In this document: positions 1 through 5,309 of the stretch, piece by piece | How positions within the stretch are numbered: the first letter of the stretch is position 1 | Layout of the letters: every line of letters begins with the position of its first letter | Source: Deltaproteobacteria bacterium | GTDB lineage: Bacteria > Desulfobacterota > Desulfuromonadia > Desulfuromonadales > BM103 | Direction: 5' to 3' | NCBI GenBank assembly: GCA_019313105.1 | Contig: JAFDBW010000206.1 | Location: 1 to 5,949, forward strand | DNA: 5,949 nt | Translations under genes and position numbers: made by a program | Notes under the pieces: model-generated | Seen by the model: only the letters and a program-made list of their open reading frames with translations | The model's database searches: none | What the model was told of the DNA's origin: nothing

Positions 1-533
1 AACCCGGTCATTTCGTCAATCGGGACTGAAAACGGCGGCCCATGGGTTTCGTGTTGATCATAGTCATAACTGATCAGTAAGGTTCGGCTGCCAGTCGGCA
101 TCAACCAGGCAAGATGTTGTGTATATCGATCACGTATCTCAGGCGGCAGGGCCACCAATGAGCCACGGTCGTATGCGGCCCGTACATCACCCAAATCATG
201 GTCTTTCAGCAAGAAGAAATCACCACAGTAGAGTTAGTAGCCTCGGTCGAGATAACATGGCATCCCTACAGAGGTCGTCCACTCACCGTTTAAGTGATTT
301 TCACTGATGAAGGCATCGACCGCCAGGCGGCTCAGTTCGATGCCCATGACATTCAGGCCCCGGCCATGCAGCCAGGCCAGATCGGGACTCTTGCCACAAA
401 GGGGGACAAAGAATTGGTCTCCCGGGTGTACATGCAAATCATTGTAAAACCTCTGCAGGTAGTGATGCGGATTCTCTTTATGAAAACCGATGTCGCCGGT
501 CTCCCATCGTCTGAGCCAGAATTTTTCGTCCAT
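1..533 (-). pseudogene. tpm: Thiopurine S-methyltransferase (TPMT family), interrupted by an in-frame stop, 3' end beyond the window
   Basis: Seen: from the ATG at 533-531 the frame reads MDEKFWLRRWETGDIGFH, then the SAM-binding segment FFVPLCGKSPDLAWL (residues 41-55) and GIELSRLAV (64-72), which are TPMT hallmarks. Codon 100 is TAA (236-234). Past it the same frame continues as TPMT: LYCGDFF (101-107), AAYDRGSLVALPPEIRDRY (119-137), LLISYDYDQ (152-160), GPPFSV (165-170), up to the window edge at codon 177. The family is normally about 215-220 residues, so about 40 are off the left side. Family knowledge: SAM-dependent S-methylation of thiopurines; in bacteria, also methylation of selenium and tellurium oxyanions; cytosolic. 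The start lies 13 bases after the yqaA stop, so the two are probably co-transcribed. There is no frameshift: the simplest reading is one substitution creating TAA where a remembered Pseudomonas Tpm has Glu. A truncated 99-residue product would lack the core of the methyltransferase fold. A sequencing error is the main alternative. Family assignment is firm; loss of function is likely but unproven. Confidence 0.8.
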
Positions 534-546
534 AGGCTTTTTCCCG

Positions 547-1005
547 CTACGATAGTCCGTAATTGACGCCCTGCATGACCAGCTTCGCAACCACCATATA
601 GCGCAGCAACTTGCCGAGCGCAACCAGCAGGACAAAACGCCAGAAGCCGGTCTTCAACACCCCTCCAGCCAGGCAGAGCGGATCACCGAGAATCGGCACC
701 CAGGAGAACAGCAGCGCCCAGCTGCCATAACGATTGAAATAACGTTCCCCTTTAAGATGGCTGTCATGACTGATGCGCAGCACACGCCGGACCAGGTAAG
801 GCCCGCCCCACAAGCCGATGGCATAGGTCGTCAAGGCTCCCAGCGTATTGCCGACCGTCGCCACCGGCACCACGATTGACGGGTCGAAGTTGTTAACCAG
901 CAGAACGGCCATTAACCACTCGCTGCCGAGCGGCACCAACGTGGCCGCCAGGAAGCTGAGCAGAAACAGTGCCGGATAACCATTTTCAAGCAGCCACGAT
1001 TCCAA
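547..1005 (-). CDS. yqaA: YqaA/DedA-type (SNARE-associated-like) small membrane protein
   Basis: A 152-residue, very hydrophobic protein, close to the roughly 140-150 residues usual for YqaA. Membrane segments by eye: about 13-37, 44-66, 96-117 and 122-146. The YqaA/DedA signature is present: GNTLGALTTYAIG (52-64), then FSWVPILGDPLCLAGG (100-115), then GKLLRY (131-136). DedA-superfamily proteins are inner-membrane proteins tied to lipid scrambling, undecaprenyl-phosphate recycling and membrane homeostasis; the specific job of YqaA is not established. Start choice: the first in-frame start after the TGA at 1014-1012 is TTG at 1005-1003, with AAGGA (1020-1016) ten bases upstream. An ATG at 1015-1013 is in another frame and stops after nine codons. 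The stop TAG (549-547) lies 13 bases before tpm. It is divergent from the SGNH esterase gene. Confidence in the family is high, in any function low. Confidence 0.88.
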   Translation of the reverse strand: MESWLLENGYPALFLLSFLAATLVPLGSEWLMAVLLVNNFDPSIVVPVATVGNTLGALTTYAIGLWGGPYLVRRVLRISHDSHLKGERYFNRYGSWALLFSWVPILGDPLCLAGGVLKTGFWRFVLLVALGKLLRYMVVAKLVMQGVNYGLS

Positions 1006-1084
1006 TCGCGATCATTCCTTTAGCGGAAAAAATATGCCATGATAGACCATGCCGTCGGCTGCATTATCTTGACACGAGAACTCC
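1006..1084. promoter_or_regulatory. Divergent promoter region between yqaA and the SGNH esterase gene
   Basis: These 79 bases separate two divergent genes, so promoters for both should lie here. On the minus strand TATCAT (1044-1039, 5 of 6 to the sigma-70 -10 box) sits about 34 bases before the yqaA TTG, but no good -35 is found 16-18 bases upstream. On the plus strand TAGACC (1043-1048), a 16-base spacer and TATCTT (1065-1070) form a weak pair that would start transcription at the ribosome-binding site, so it is doubtful. The assignment rests mostly on gene layout. Confidence 0.35.
1016..1020 (-). promoter_or_regulatory. Ribosome binding site deciding the TTG start of yqaA
   Basis: AAGGA on the minus strand, ten bases before TTG at 1005-1003. 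It supports TTG as the start, since an in-frame TGA lies at 1014-1012 and no ATG or GTG start falls in between. Confidence 0.6.
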
Positions 1085-1699
1085 ATGAACCGAAACATTT
1101 TCATCATTATTATGCTCTTTTTTTTCAGCCTGCTGTTTGCCGGCTGCGATGCCGGGCCAAAGATAGCGCCGCTTGACCAGGATTCTGTGATCCTCGCCTT
1201 CGGTGACAGCCTGACCCGCGGGACCGGGGCTGCAAAGGAGCAATCCTACCCGGCGGCCCTGGGCCATATGCTCGGCCACAACATCATCAATCTCGGCATC
1301 CACGGCGAGGCGACCTCAAGGGGCCTCGAACGACTGCCCGCCGTGCTGGATGAATACAATCCCAGCCTGGTCCTGCTCTGCCATGGCGGCAATGACTTCC
1401 TGCGGCGCCACAACCAGGATGAGACGATTCGCAACCTCAGGAGCATGATCGGCCTAATCCGTGAAAAAGGTGCGGATGTCATCCTGATCGGCGTGCCGAA
1501 GCTCGGCTTCGGTCTTGGTGTACCAAAATTCTACGCGGCCATTGCAGAAGACAACCAGATCCCGTACGAGGGAGACATTTTGCTCGACCTGCTCGGTGAC
1601 AATGACATGAAAAGCGACTCGATCCATCCCAACGCGACCGGTTATCGCCTGATGGCCAAGGCTGTTTACGACGTGATCGAGAAAGCACAAAGCAACTAA
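1085..1699 (+). CDS. SGNH/GDSL-family esterase (TesA/arylesterase-like), predicted lipoprotein
   Basis: A 204-residue protein. Residues 1-21 are a lipoprotein signal: MNRN, a hydrophobic stretch, and lipobox LFAGC with the lipidated cysteine at 21. The SGNH hydrolase blocks follow in order: block I FGDSLTRG (39-46, nucleophile S42), block II NLGIHGEATS (69-78, oxyanion G71), block III GGNDF (101-105, oxyanion N103) and block V DSIHPN (178-183, catalytic D178 and H181). All catalytic residues are present, so an active serine hydrolase is expected. The family includes TesA thioesterase/lysophospholipase and arylesterases, acting on short acyl esters or thioesters; the substrate here cannot be read from sequence. 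It should act outside the cytoplasm, anchored by its lipid. Residue 22 is Asp, which in Enterobacteria keeps lipoproteins in the inner membrane; whether that holds here is unknown. The ATG at 1085 has a weak GAGAA (1076-1080) four bases upstream. ygiQ follows after 8 bases, so the two probably form an operon. Confidence 0.9.
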   Translation: MNRNIFIIIMLFFFSLLFAGCDAGPKIAPLDQDSVILAFGDSLTRGTGAAKEQSYPAALGHMLGHNIINLGIHGEATSRGLERLPAVLDEYNPSLVLLCHGGNDFLRRHNQDETIRNLRSMIGLIREKGADVILIGVPKLGFGLGVPKFYAAIAEDNQIPYEGDILLDLLGDNDMKSDSIHPNATGYRLMAKAVYDVIEKAQSN

Positions 1700-1703
1700 G
1701 GGG
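1698..1703 (+). promoter_or_regulatory. Ribosome binding site of ygiQ, overlapping the upstream stop codon
   Basis: AAGGGG begins inside the TAA (1697-1699) of the esterase gene and ends four bases before TTG at 1708. The overlap suggests translational coupling. No other ATG, GTG or TTG start exists in frame between the TGA at 1603-1605 and 1708, so TTG is the best start. Confidence 0.55.
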
Positions 1704-1707
1704 CACC

Positions 1708-3570
1708 TTGGCTGAGACAAAAGACATCTTCATCCCCTGCAGCCGCGAGGAGATGGCCCGGCGTGGCTGGGACGAGCTCGACGTGCTCTTTATCACCGGG
1801 GATGCCTATGTCGATCACCCATCATTCGGTACCCCCCTGCTGGCCCGCCTGCTCGAATCGGAGGGCTTCAGGGTCGGGATCATCGCCCAACCGGACTGGC
1901 GCGATGCCGAGGCCTTCAAAAGCATGGGCAGGCCAAGGCTGTTTGCTGCCATCTCTGCCGGGGCCATGGACTCGATGGTCAACCGTTACACCGCGGCGAA
2001 AAAAGTCCGCAACGATGATGCCTATACGCCGGGCGGGCGCGCCGGAGTCAGGCCGAATCGTGCGGTGATCGCGTACACGGCGGCAGTCAAGGGGGCCTTC
2101 AAGGGGCTGCCGACGATTATCGGCGGCATCGAGGCAAGCCTGCGTCGATTGGCCCATTATGATTACTGGGACAACAAGGTCAGGCGGTCGGTGCTGGTGG
2201 ACAGCAAGGCCGACCTGCTGCTGTTCGGCATGGCGGAGGCGGCCATCTCCGCCCTGGCCAGACGGATGCATGCCAGCGAAGCCATCGCACAGATCACCGA
2301 CATCCGCGGCACAGCATATATCGCCAAAGACTGCCCCGAAGCAGCCGTTGAACTGCCCTCATACGAAGCTGTCGCCGACAGCACCGAAGCCTACAACAGG
2401 GCGTTCAGGTTGGCCGCAGAACAGGCCAACCCGTACAGCGGCGGAGCTCTCGTGCAACCCCACGCCGGGCGCCTGGTCGTGATCAACCCGCCGGCCATGC
2501 CCCTCGCAGAGGAAGAGCTGGACCGGATCTACGCCCTGCCTTTCGTCAAGCAGCCGCACCCGATGTACAGCGAAACGATCCCGGCCTACGAACAGATTCG
2601 CTTCTCGATCACCAGTCACCGGGGCTGTTGCGGCGGCGGCGCCTTCTGCGCCATCACCCATCACCAGGGCAAGGAGATCCAGTCACGCTCGGTTAAATCG
2701 ATCGAGGATGAGGTCGACCGGCTGAGTCATCATCCGGAATTTCGCGGCACGATCACTGACGTTGGCGGCCCGACCGCAAACATGTACGGCCTGCGCTGCA
2801 GCAACCCGGAGGCTCGCGCGGTCTGCAGGCGGGAAAGCTGTCTCTATCCCAGGATCTGCAAACATTTTGATACGCGGGACAACCAGGCGGTCACGCTGCT
2901 GCAGAAACTTCGCGAGAAACCGGTGATCAAGCACCTGTTCGTCGCCTCGGGGATACGTTTTGACCTGCTCGACAAGCAGCCGGATTACTTCGCAGACCTG
3001 CTACAGCATCATGTCGGTGGCCTGCTCAAAGTGGCCCCCGAATCAACCAGTCAACGGGTAACAAAAGTCATGCGCAAGCCTGGTCCGGACGTCTTCAAAG
3101 CCTTTCTGAAGAACTTTCGCCAGCAGAGCAGCAAGCACGGCAAGAGACAGGCCATTGTCCCGTACTTCATCAGCGCCCACCCCGGCTGCACCCTCGACGA
3201 CATGATCGACGTTGCGCTGTTTCTCAAGGAGAACAACCTGCGCATTGAACAGGTCCAGGAGTTCACGCCGACCCCCGGCAGTCTGGCTACCTGCATCTAT
3301 CACACCGGACGTGACCCTTATACGGGTGAAACCGTTCACGTGCCACGCGACCCCAGGGAAAGGCGCCTGCAAAAGGCCATGCTCCTCTATCACCTCCCCG
3401 AACAGCGCCAGGCGGTCCTGGAAGCCTTGCGGCGGACCGGTCGTGAAGCTGATTGCGCAAAGCTGCTCGGCGTCAGCAAAACATTTACCGCAACACCCGC
3501 CGATCCGAAGAAGACCTCACGCAAGGGAACAGTCCAACGCAAACGGGGGACACACAAACCAGCCCGCTAA
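1708..3570 (+). CDS. ygiQ: YgiQ-family radical SAM protein, middle cluster cysteine replaced by glycine
   Basis: A 620-residue protein that follows E. coli YgiQ (739 residues, as remembered) closely. N-terminal Radical_SAM_N region: FIPCSREEM (8-16), FITGDAYVDHPSFG (28-41), GIIAQPDW, then GGIEASLRRLAHYDYW (139-154). The radical SAM core begins near 297: IRFSITSHRGCCGGGAFCAI (297-316). The family motif is CX3CX2C; here the ligand positions read C307, G311, C314, so the second iron-sulfur ligand is absent (codon 2638-2640 is GGC where TGC is expected). The rest of the core is intact: VGGPTANMYGLRC (352-364), the cysteine cluster C364, C373, C378, C384, VASGIRFD, YFISAHPG. APEST (443-447) has Ser where the family usually has His. 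The C-terminal tail is basic and poorly conserved. Radical SAM enzymes use a 4Fe-4S cluster to cleave SAM; the substrate of YgiQ is unknown. Start is TTG with AAGGGG upstream; second gene of an operon with the esterase. Unless C308 or a non-cysteine ligand compensates, or the base is wrong, chemistry should be impaired. Confidence 0.95.
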   Translation: MAETKDIFIPCSREEMARRGWDELDVLFITGDAYVDHPSFGTPLLARLLESEGFRVGIIAQPDWRDAEAFKSMGRPRLFAAISAGAMDSMVNRYTAAKKVRNDDAYTPGGRAGVRPNRAVIAYTAAVKGAFKGLPTIIGGIEASLRRLAHYDYWDNKVRRSVLVDSKADLLLFGMAEAAISALARRMHASEAIAQITDIRGTAYIAKDCPEAAVELPSYEAVADSTEAYNRAFRLAAEQANPYSGGALVQPHAGRLVVINPPAMPLAEEELDRIYALPFVKQPHPMYSETIPAYEQIRFSITSHRGCCGGGAFCAITHHQGKEIQSRSVKSIEDEVDRLSHHPEFRGTITDVGGPTANMYGLRCSNPEARAVCRRESCLYPRICKHFDTRDNQAVTLLQKLREKPVIKHLFVASGIRFDLLDKQPDYFADLLQHHVGGLLKVAPESTSQRVTKVMRKPGPDVFKAFLKNFRQQSSKHGKRQAIVPYFISAHPGCTLDDMIDVALFLKENNLRIEQVQEFTPTPGSLATCIYHTGRDPYTGETVHVPRDPRERRLQKAMLLYHLPEQRQAVLEALRRTGREADCAKLLGVSKTFTATPADPKKTSRKGTVQRKRGTHKPAR

Positions 3571-3582
3571 TAGACTGCAGAC

Positions 3583-3630
3583 AGCAACACCCTGGAAAGC
3601 ATGTGCCGTCCAGGGTGTTGCTTGATTTTG
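3583..3630 (+). terminator. Rho-independent terminator after ygiQ
   Basis: A perfect 14-bp stem, AGCAACACCCTGGA (3583-3596) against TCCAGGGTGTTGCT (3609-3622), with a 12-base loop, followed by a short T-rich stretch TGATTTTG (3623-3630). It starts 12 bases after the ygiQ stop, between convergent genes. Read on the minus strand the same hairpin is not followed by a T run, so it should act mainly for the plus strand; it could still slow or stabilise transcripts arriving from rhlE. Confidence 0.82.
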
Positions 3631-3660
3631 AAGATTATGTGGCCACGCGGGCCGTAACAG

Positions 3661-4917
3661 TTATCTGCTTGCTGCAGCAGCCGGGTTCGCCGGACGACCG
3701 GAGAAGCGACGACGGTTGTTCTTCGTCCGACCCGGGTTCGAATTCCCTCCGGGCTGTTTGGCCCGGTGCGGCTGTGCGCCGGCGGGAGAGCTGTCCTGGT
3801 CAATCGCGAAGCCTTCGATGTTGCGGCGTTCGATAGGACGGCCGAGAGCTTTTTCCAGCGCTCTCTCCATCGCCCGGTCAGCAGCCGTCAACATCGTGAA
3901 GGCATCGCCGGTTCGGGTTGCGCGCCCGGTCCGGCCGATGCGGTGGATGTAGGCGTCGGTGGTATTCGGCATATCATAGTTGATGACATGTGAAACCTGG
4001 CTGACGTCGATGCCGCGCGCGGCGATGTCGGTCGCGACCAGGATCTGGTGGCGGCCATCACGAAAGCCATCAAGGGCAGCCTGCCGACGGTTCTGCGACA
4101 GGTTGCCCTGCAGCGAGGCGGCACGGTAGCCGGTCTTGGCGAGCTTCTCGCCAAGGCGCTTGGCGCGATGCTTGGTACGGGTAAACACCAGCACCGAGCC
4201 GGTCCCGGTATTTTTCAAGAGAGAGAATAACAGGTCCGTTTTACGGGCCTCTTGTACCGGATACAGTGCATGGCTGACGGTTGCCGCAGGGGCAACGAGA
4301 TCAACCTGGACGGTTTCCGGGTTGCGCAGGACCTCCTTGGCCAGGTTGCGTATTTCCTGCGGCATGGTCGCCGAGAACAACAGGGTCTGGCGTTGGCTGG
4401 GCAGCTGCTTGAGCAGCCTACGGATGTCCGGCAGAAAGCCCATGTCGAACATCTGGTCCGCCTCGTCGAGGACCAGTACCTCGAGGCGGCTCAGGTCGAT
4501 GGTTTTCTGATTGAGATGATCAAGCAGGCGACCGGGGCAGGCGATGACGATTTCGACGCCCTTTTTCAGGCGGGCGATCTGCGGGTTGATCCCCACACCG
4601 CCGTAAACCGTTATGCTGCGCAAACCGGTGTTGCGGCCCAGATCGCCGATTGCTGCATGGATCTGTTCGGCCAGCTCGCGGGTTGGCGCGACAACCAGGG
4701 CGCGCACGTAGCCGCGGCCGCCATTCATGAGGCGATGCAGGATCGGCAGTGCGAAAGCGGCCGTCTTGCCGGTGCCGGTCTGGGCCAGGCCCATCACATC
4801 ACGACCGGCGAGAACCGGCGGGATGGCGCGAGCCTGGATCGGAGTCGGTGAAACATAACTGGCAGCCGCGACTCCGGCGGCAACCTTGGGATGGAAATTG
4901 AACTCTGTGAATTGCAT
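3661..4917 (-). CDS. rhlE: DEAD-box ATP-dependent RNA helicase, RhlE type
   Basis: A 418-residue protein with every DEAD-box motif in order: aromatic F6 plus Q motif PTPIQ (24-28), Walker A AQTGTGKT (45-52), Ia PTRELAEQ (78-85), GG (106-107), Ib CPGRLLD (127-133), II DEAD (151-154), III SAT (182-184), IV VLVFTRT (242-248), V ATDIAARGIDV (295-305), VI HRIGRTGR (325-332). From about 366 a low-complexity tail rich in Arg, Asn, Pro and Gly (RTKNNRRRF at 397-405) resembles the RNA-binding tails of RhlE and CsdA types. It unwinds short RNA duplexes with ATP in the cytoplasm; family roles are ribosome assembly, RNA decay and cold growth. The exact subgroup (rhlE, csdA/deaD, srmB) cannot be settled by eye, but length and the lack of a DeaD-type C-terminal domain favour RhlE. 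ATG at 4917-4915 has AAGGA (4926-4922) four bases upstream. A terminator-like hairpin lies about 100 bases upstream of the start, which hints at control of its transcription. It is convergent with ygiQ. Confidence 0.95.
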   Translation of the reverse strand: MQFTEFNFHPKVAAGVAAASYVSPTPIQARAIPPVLAGRDVMGLAQTGTGKTAAFALPILHRLMNGGRGYVRALVVAPTRELAEQIHAAIGDLGRNTGLRSITVYGGVGINPQIARLKKGVEIVIACPGRLLDHLNQKTIDLSRLEVLVLDEADQMFDMGFLPDIRRLLKQLPSQRQTLLFSATMPQEIRNLAKEVLRNPETVQVDLVAPAATVSHALYPVQEARKTDLLFSLLKNTGTGSVLVFTRTKHRAKRLGEKLAKTGYRAASLQGNLSQNRRQAALDGFRDGRHQILVATDIAARGIDVSQVSHVINYDMPNTTDAYIHRIGRTGRATRTGDAFTMLTAADRAMERALEKALGRPIERRNIEGFAIDQDSSPAGAQPHRAKQPGGNSNPGRTKNNRRRFSGRPANPAAAASR

Positions 4918-5018
4918 ATCTTCCTTTTACTTAAAACCCGTCGGGATTGAAGTGGACCGTGGCAGGTGAACAGGTCATCGTTGACGGGCTCAGGCGCTCT
5001 CTATAAAGTGTGGCGCAC

Positions 5019-5047
5019 AAAAAACGCCCCGAAACAGTCCGGGGCGT
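5019..5047 (-). terminator. Rho-independent terminator (possible attenuator) upstream of rhlE
   Basis: On the minus strand ACGCCCCG (5047-5040), an 8-base loop (5039-5032) and CGGGGCGT (5031-5024) form a GC-rich 8-bp stem followed at once by a run of six T (5024-5019, the first paired in the stem). This is a textbook intrinsic terminator in the same direction as rhlE, about 100 bases before its ATG. No gene on the minus strand lies upstream within the window for it to serve, so it either ends a short RNA started at 5154-5125 or limits read-through into rhlE. Confidence 0.8.
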
Positions 5048-5050
5048 ACG

Positions 5051-5063
5051 ATAACTACGTTAT
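5051..5063 (-). repeat. Small inverted repeat in the rhlE leader
   Basis: ATAAC and GTTAT pair around a 3-base loop, directly before the terminator stem in the rhlE direction. It is AT-rich and only 5 bp, so it may be chance. Confidence 0.3.
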
Positions 5064-5081
5064 AATCCTGGAACAGCATTC

Positions 5082-5116
5082 TGTTGCCGGTGGAACCATC
5101 AGAAGAATCGGCAACA
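5082..5116 (-). repeat. Inverted repeat (hairpin) at the presumed 5' end of the rhlE leader
   Basis: TGTTGCCG (5082-5089) and CGGCAACA (5109-5116) form a perfect 8-bp stem with a 19-base loop. It begins 9 bases past the candidate -10 box (5130-5125) in the rhlE direction, so it would sit at the very 5' end of the RNA. A shorter alternative pairing, AACAG (5072-5076) with CTGTT (5081-5085), overlaps one arm, so the two structures exclude each other. A DNA-binding operator is another reading. Confidence 0.5.
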
Positions 5117-5124
5117 CTTGCGGA

Positions 5125-5154
5125 ACAGTAACAGGGATGCGGCATGAATGTCAA
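5125..5154 (-). promoter_or_regulatory. Candidate sigma-70 promoter for the rhlE leader or a small RNA
   Basis: On the minus strand a perfect -35 box TTGACA (5154-5149), an 18-base spacer and TACTGT (5130-5125; it keeps the key T1, A2 and T6). Transcription would begin near 5118, giving about 100 nt to the terminator at 5019 or about 200 nt of leader before rhlE. The -10 box is only 3 of 6, so this is a moderate call. Confidence 0.45.
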
Positions 5155-5212
5155 GTAAACCCTTACATATACGGTCGGAATTCGACCACACGCTCGCAGA
5201 TCAGCACCGAAC

Positions 5213-5240
5213 AGGCTTGCATCCGGGACAAGGCTTGCAT
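5213..5240 (+). repeat. Direct repeat AGGCTTGCAT x2 upstream of yceH
   Basis: AGGCTTGCAT at 5213-5222 and again at 5231-5240, 18 bases apart start to start, in the region between the rhlE and yceH promoters. The first copy contains TTGCAT (5217-5222), which with a 17-base spacer and TATCCT (5240-5245) could be a weak plus-strand promoter for yceH. The repeat may be a tandem binding site or a small duplication. Confidence 0.4.
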
Positions 5241-5244
5241 ATCC

Positions 5245-5273
5245 TGAACAAGATAAATCGTGATCAATACAAC
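5245..5273 (+). promoter_or_regulatory. Weak candidate promoter for yceH
   Basis: TGAACA (5245-5250), a 17-base spacer and TACAAC (5268-5273) match sigma-70 boxes at 4 of 6 each and would give a leader of about 30 nt. TTGCAT/TATCCT (5217-5245) is an equally weak competitor. Confidence 0.25.
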
Positions 5274-5309
5274 CCTTTAACCTCTCCCCTGTGACTTTAG
5301 GACAACAGC

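Larger units (their letters stand above)
4918..5309. other. 392-base intergenic region with leader and regulatory elements, no convincing gene
   Basis: It lies between the divergent genes rhlE (minus) and yceH (plus). Reading toward rhlE it holds a candidate sigma-70 promoter (5154-5125), an 8-bp hairpin (5116-5082), a 5-bp hairpin (5063-5051), a terminator (5047-5019), then about 100 bases with no clear element except the rhlE ribosome-binding site (4926-4922). Reading toward yceH it holds a 10-base direct repeat (5213-5240), weak promoter candidates and AGGA (5299-5302) seven bases before the yceH ATG. An open frame of 93 codons on the plus strand (4966-5247) matches no family I know and crosses the hairpins, so I do not call it a gene. 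Confidence 0.7.

Noticed and set aside
234..236. Recoding of the tpm stop as a special amino acid.
   Set aside because: Selenocysteine uses TGA and pyrrolysine TAG; this codon is TAA, and the family does not need either residue here.
1069..1074. TTGACA on the plus strand just before the esterase gene as its -35 box.
   Set aside because: It is only 11 bases from the start codon, so transcription would begin inside the coding sequence.
3641..3653. GGCC/GGCC hairpin as the rhlE terminator on the minus strand.
   Set aside because: The stem is only 4 bp and no T run follows it on that strand.
4536..4545. CPGR in place of TPGR in helicase motif Ib as an unusual substitution.
   Set aside because: As I recall, Cys at this place is common in RhlE-like helicases of this group, so it is not remarkable.
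4252..4851. 199-codon open frame antisense to the helicase gene.
   Set aside because: It mirrors a strongly supported DEAD-box gene on the other strand; long antisense frames are common in GC-rich DNA, and the product looks like nothing known.
5061..5066. A perfect TATAAT on the plus strand as a -10 box for yceH.
   Set aside because: The -35 position (about 5038-5043) reads TCCGGG, there is no extended -10 TG, and it lies nearly 250 bases from the gene and inside the rhlE leader.
5055..5099. A 14-codon leader peptide (ATG 5099-5097, TAG 5057-5055) in the rhlE leader, as in amino-acid attenuation.
   Set aside because: No Shine-Dalgarno sequence precedes it and no codon run points to one amino acid.
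4966..5247. 93-codon open frame on the plus strand in the rhlE-yceH gap, starting at GTG.
   Set aside because: No recognisable family and no ribosome-binding site that I can see. It runs straight through the terminator and the hairpins, so it looks like chance.
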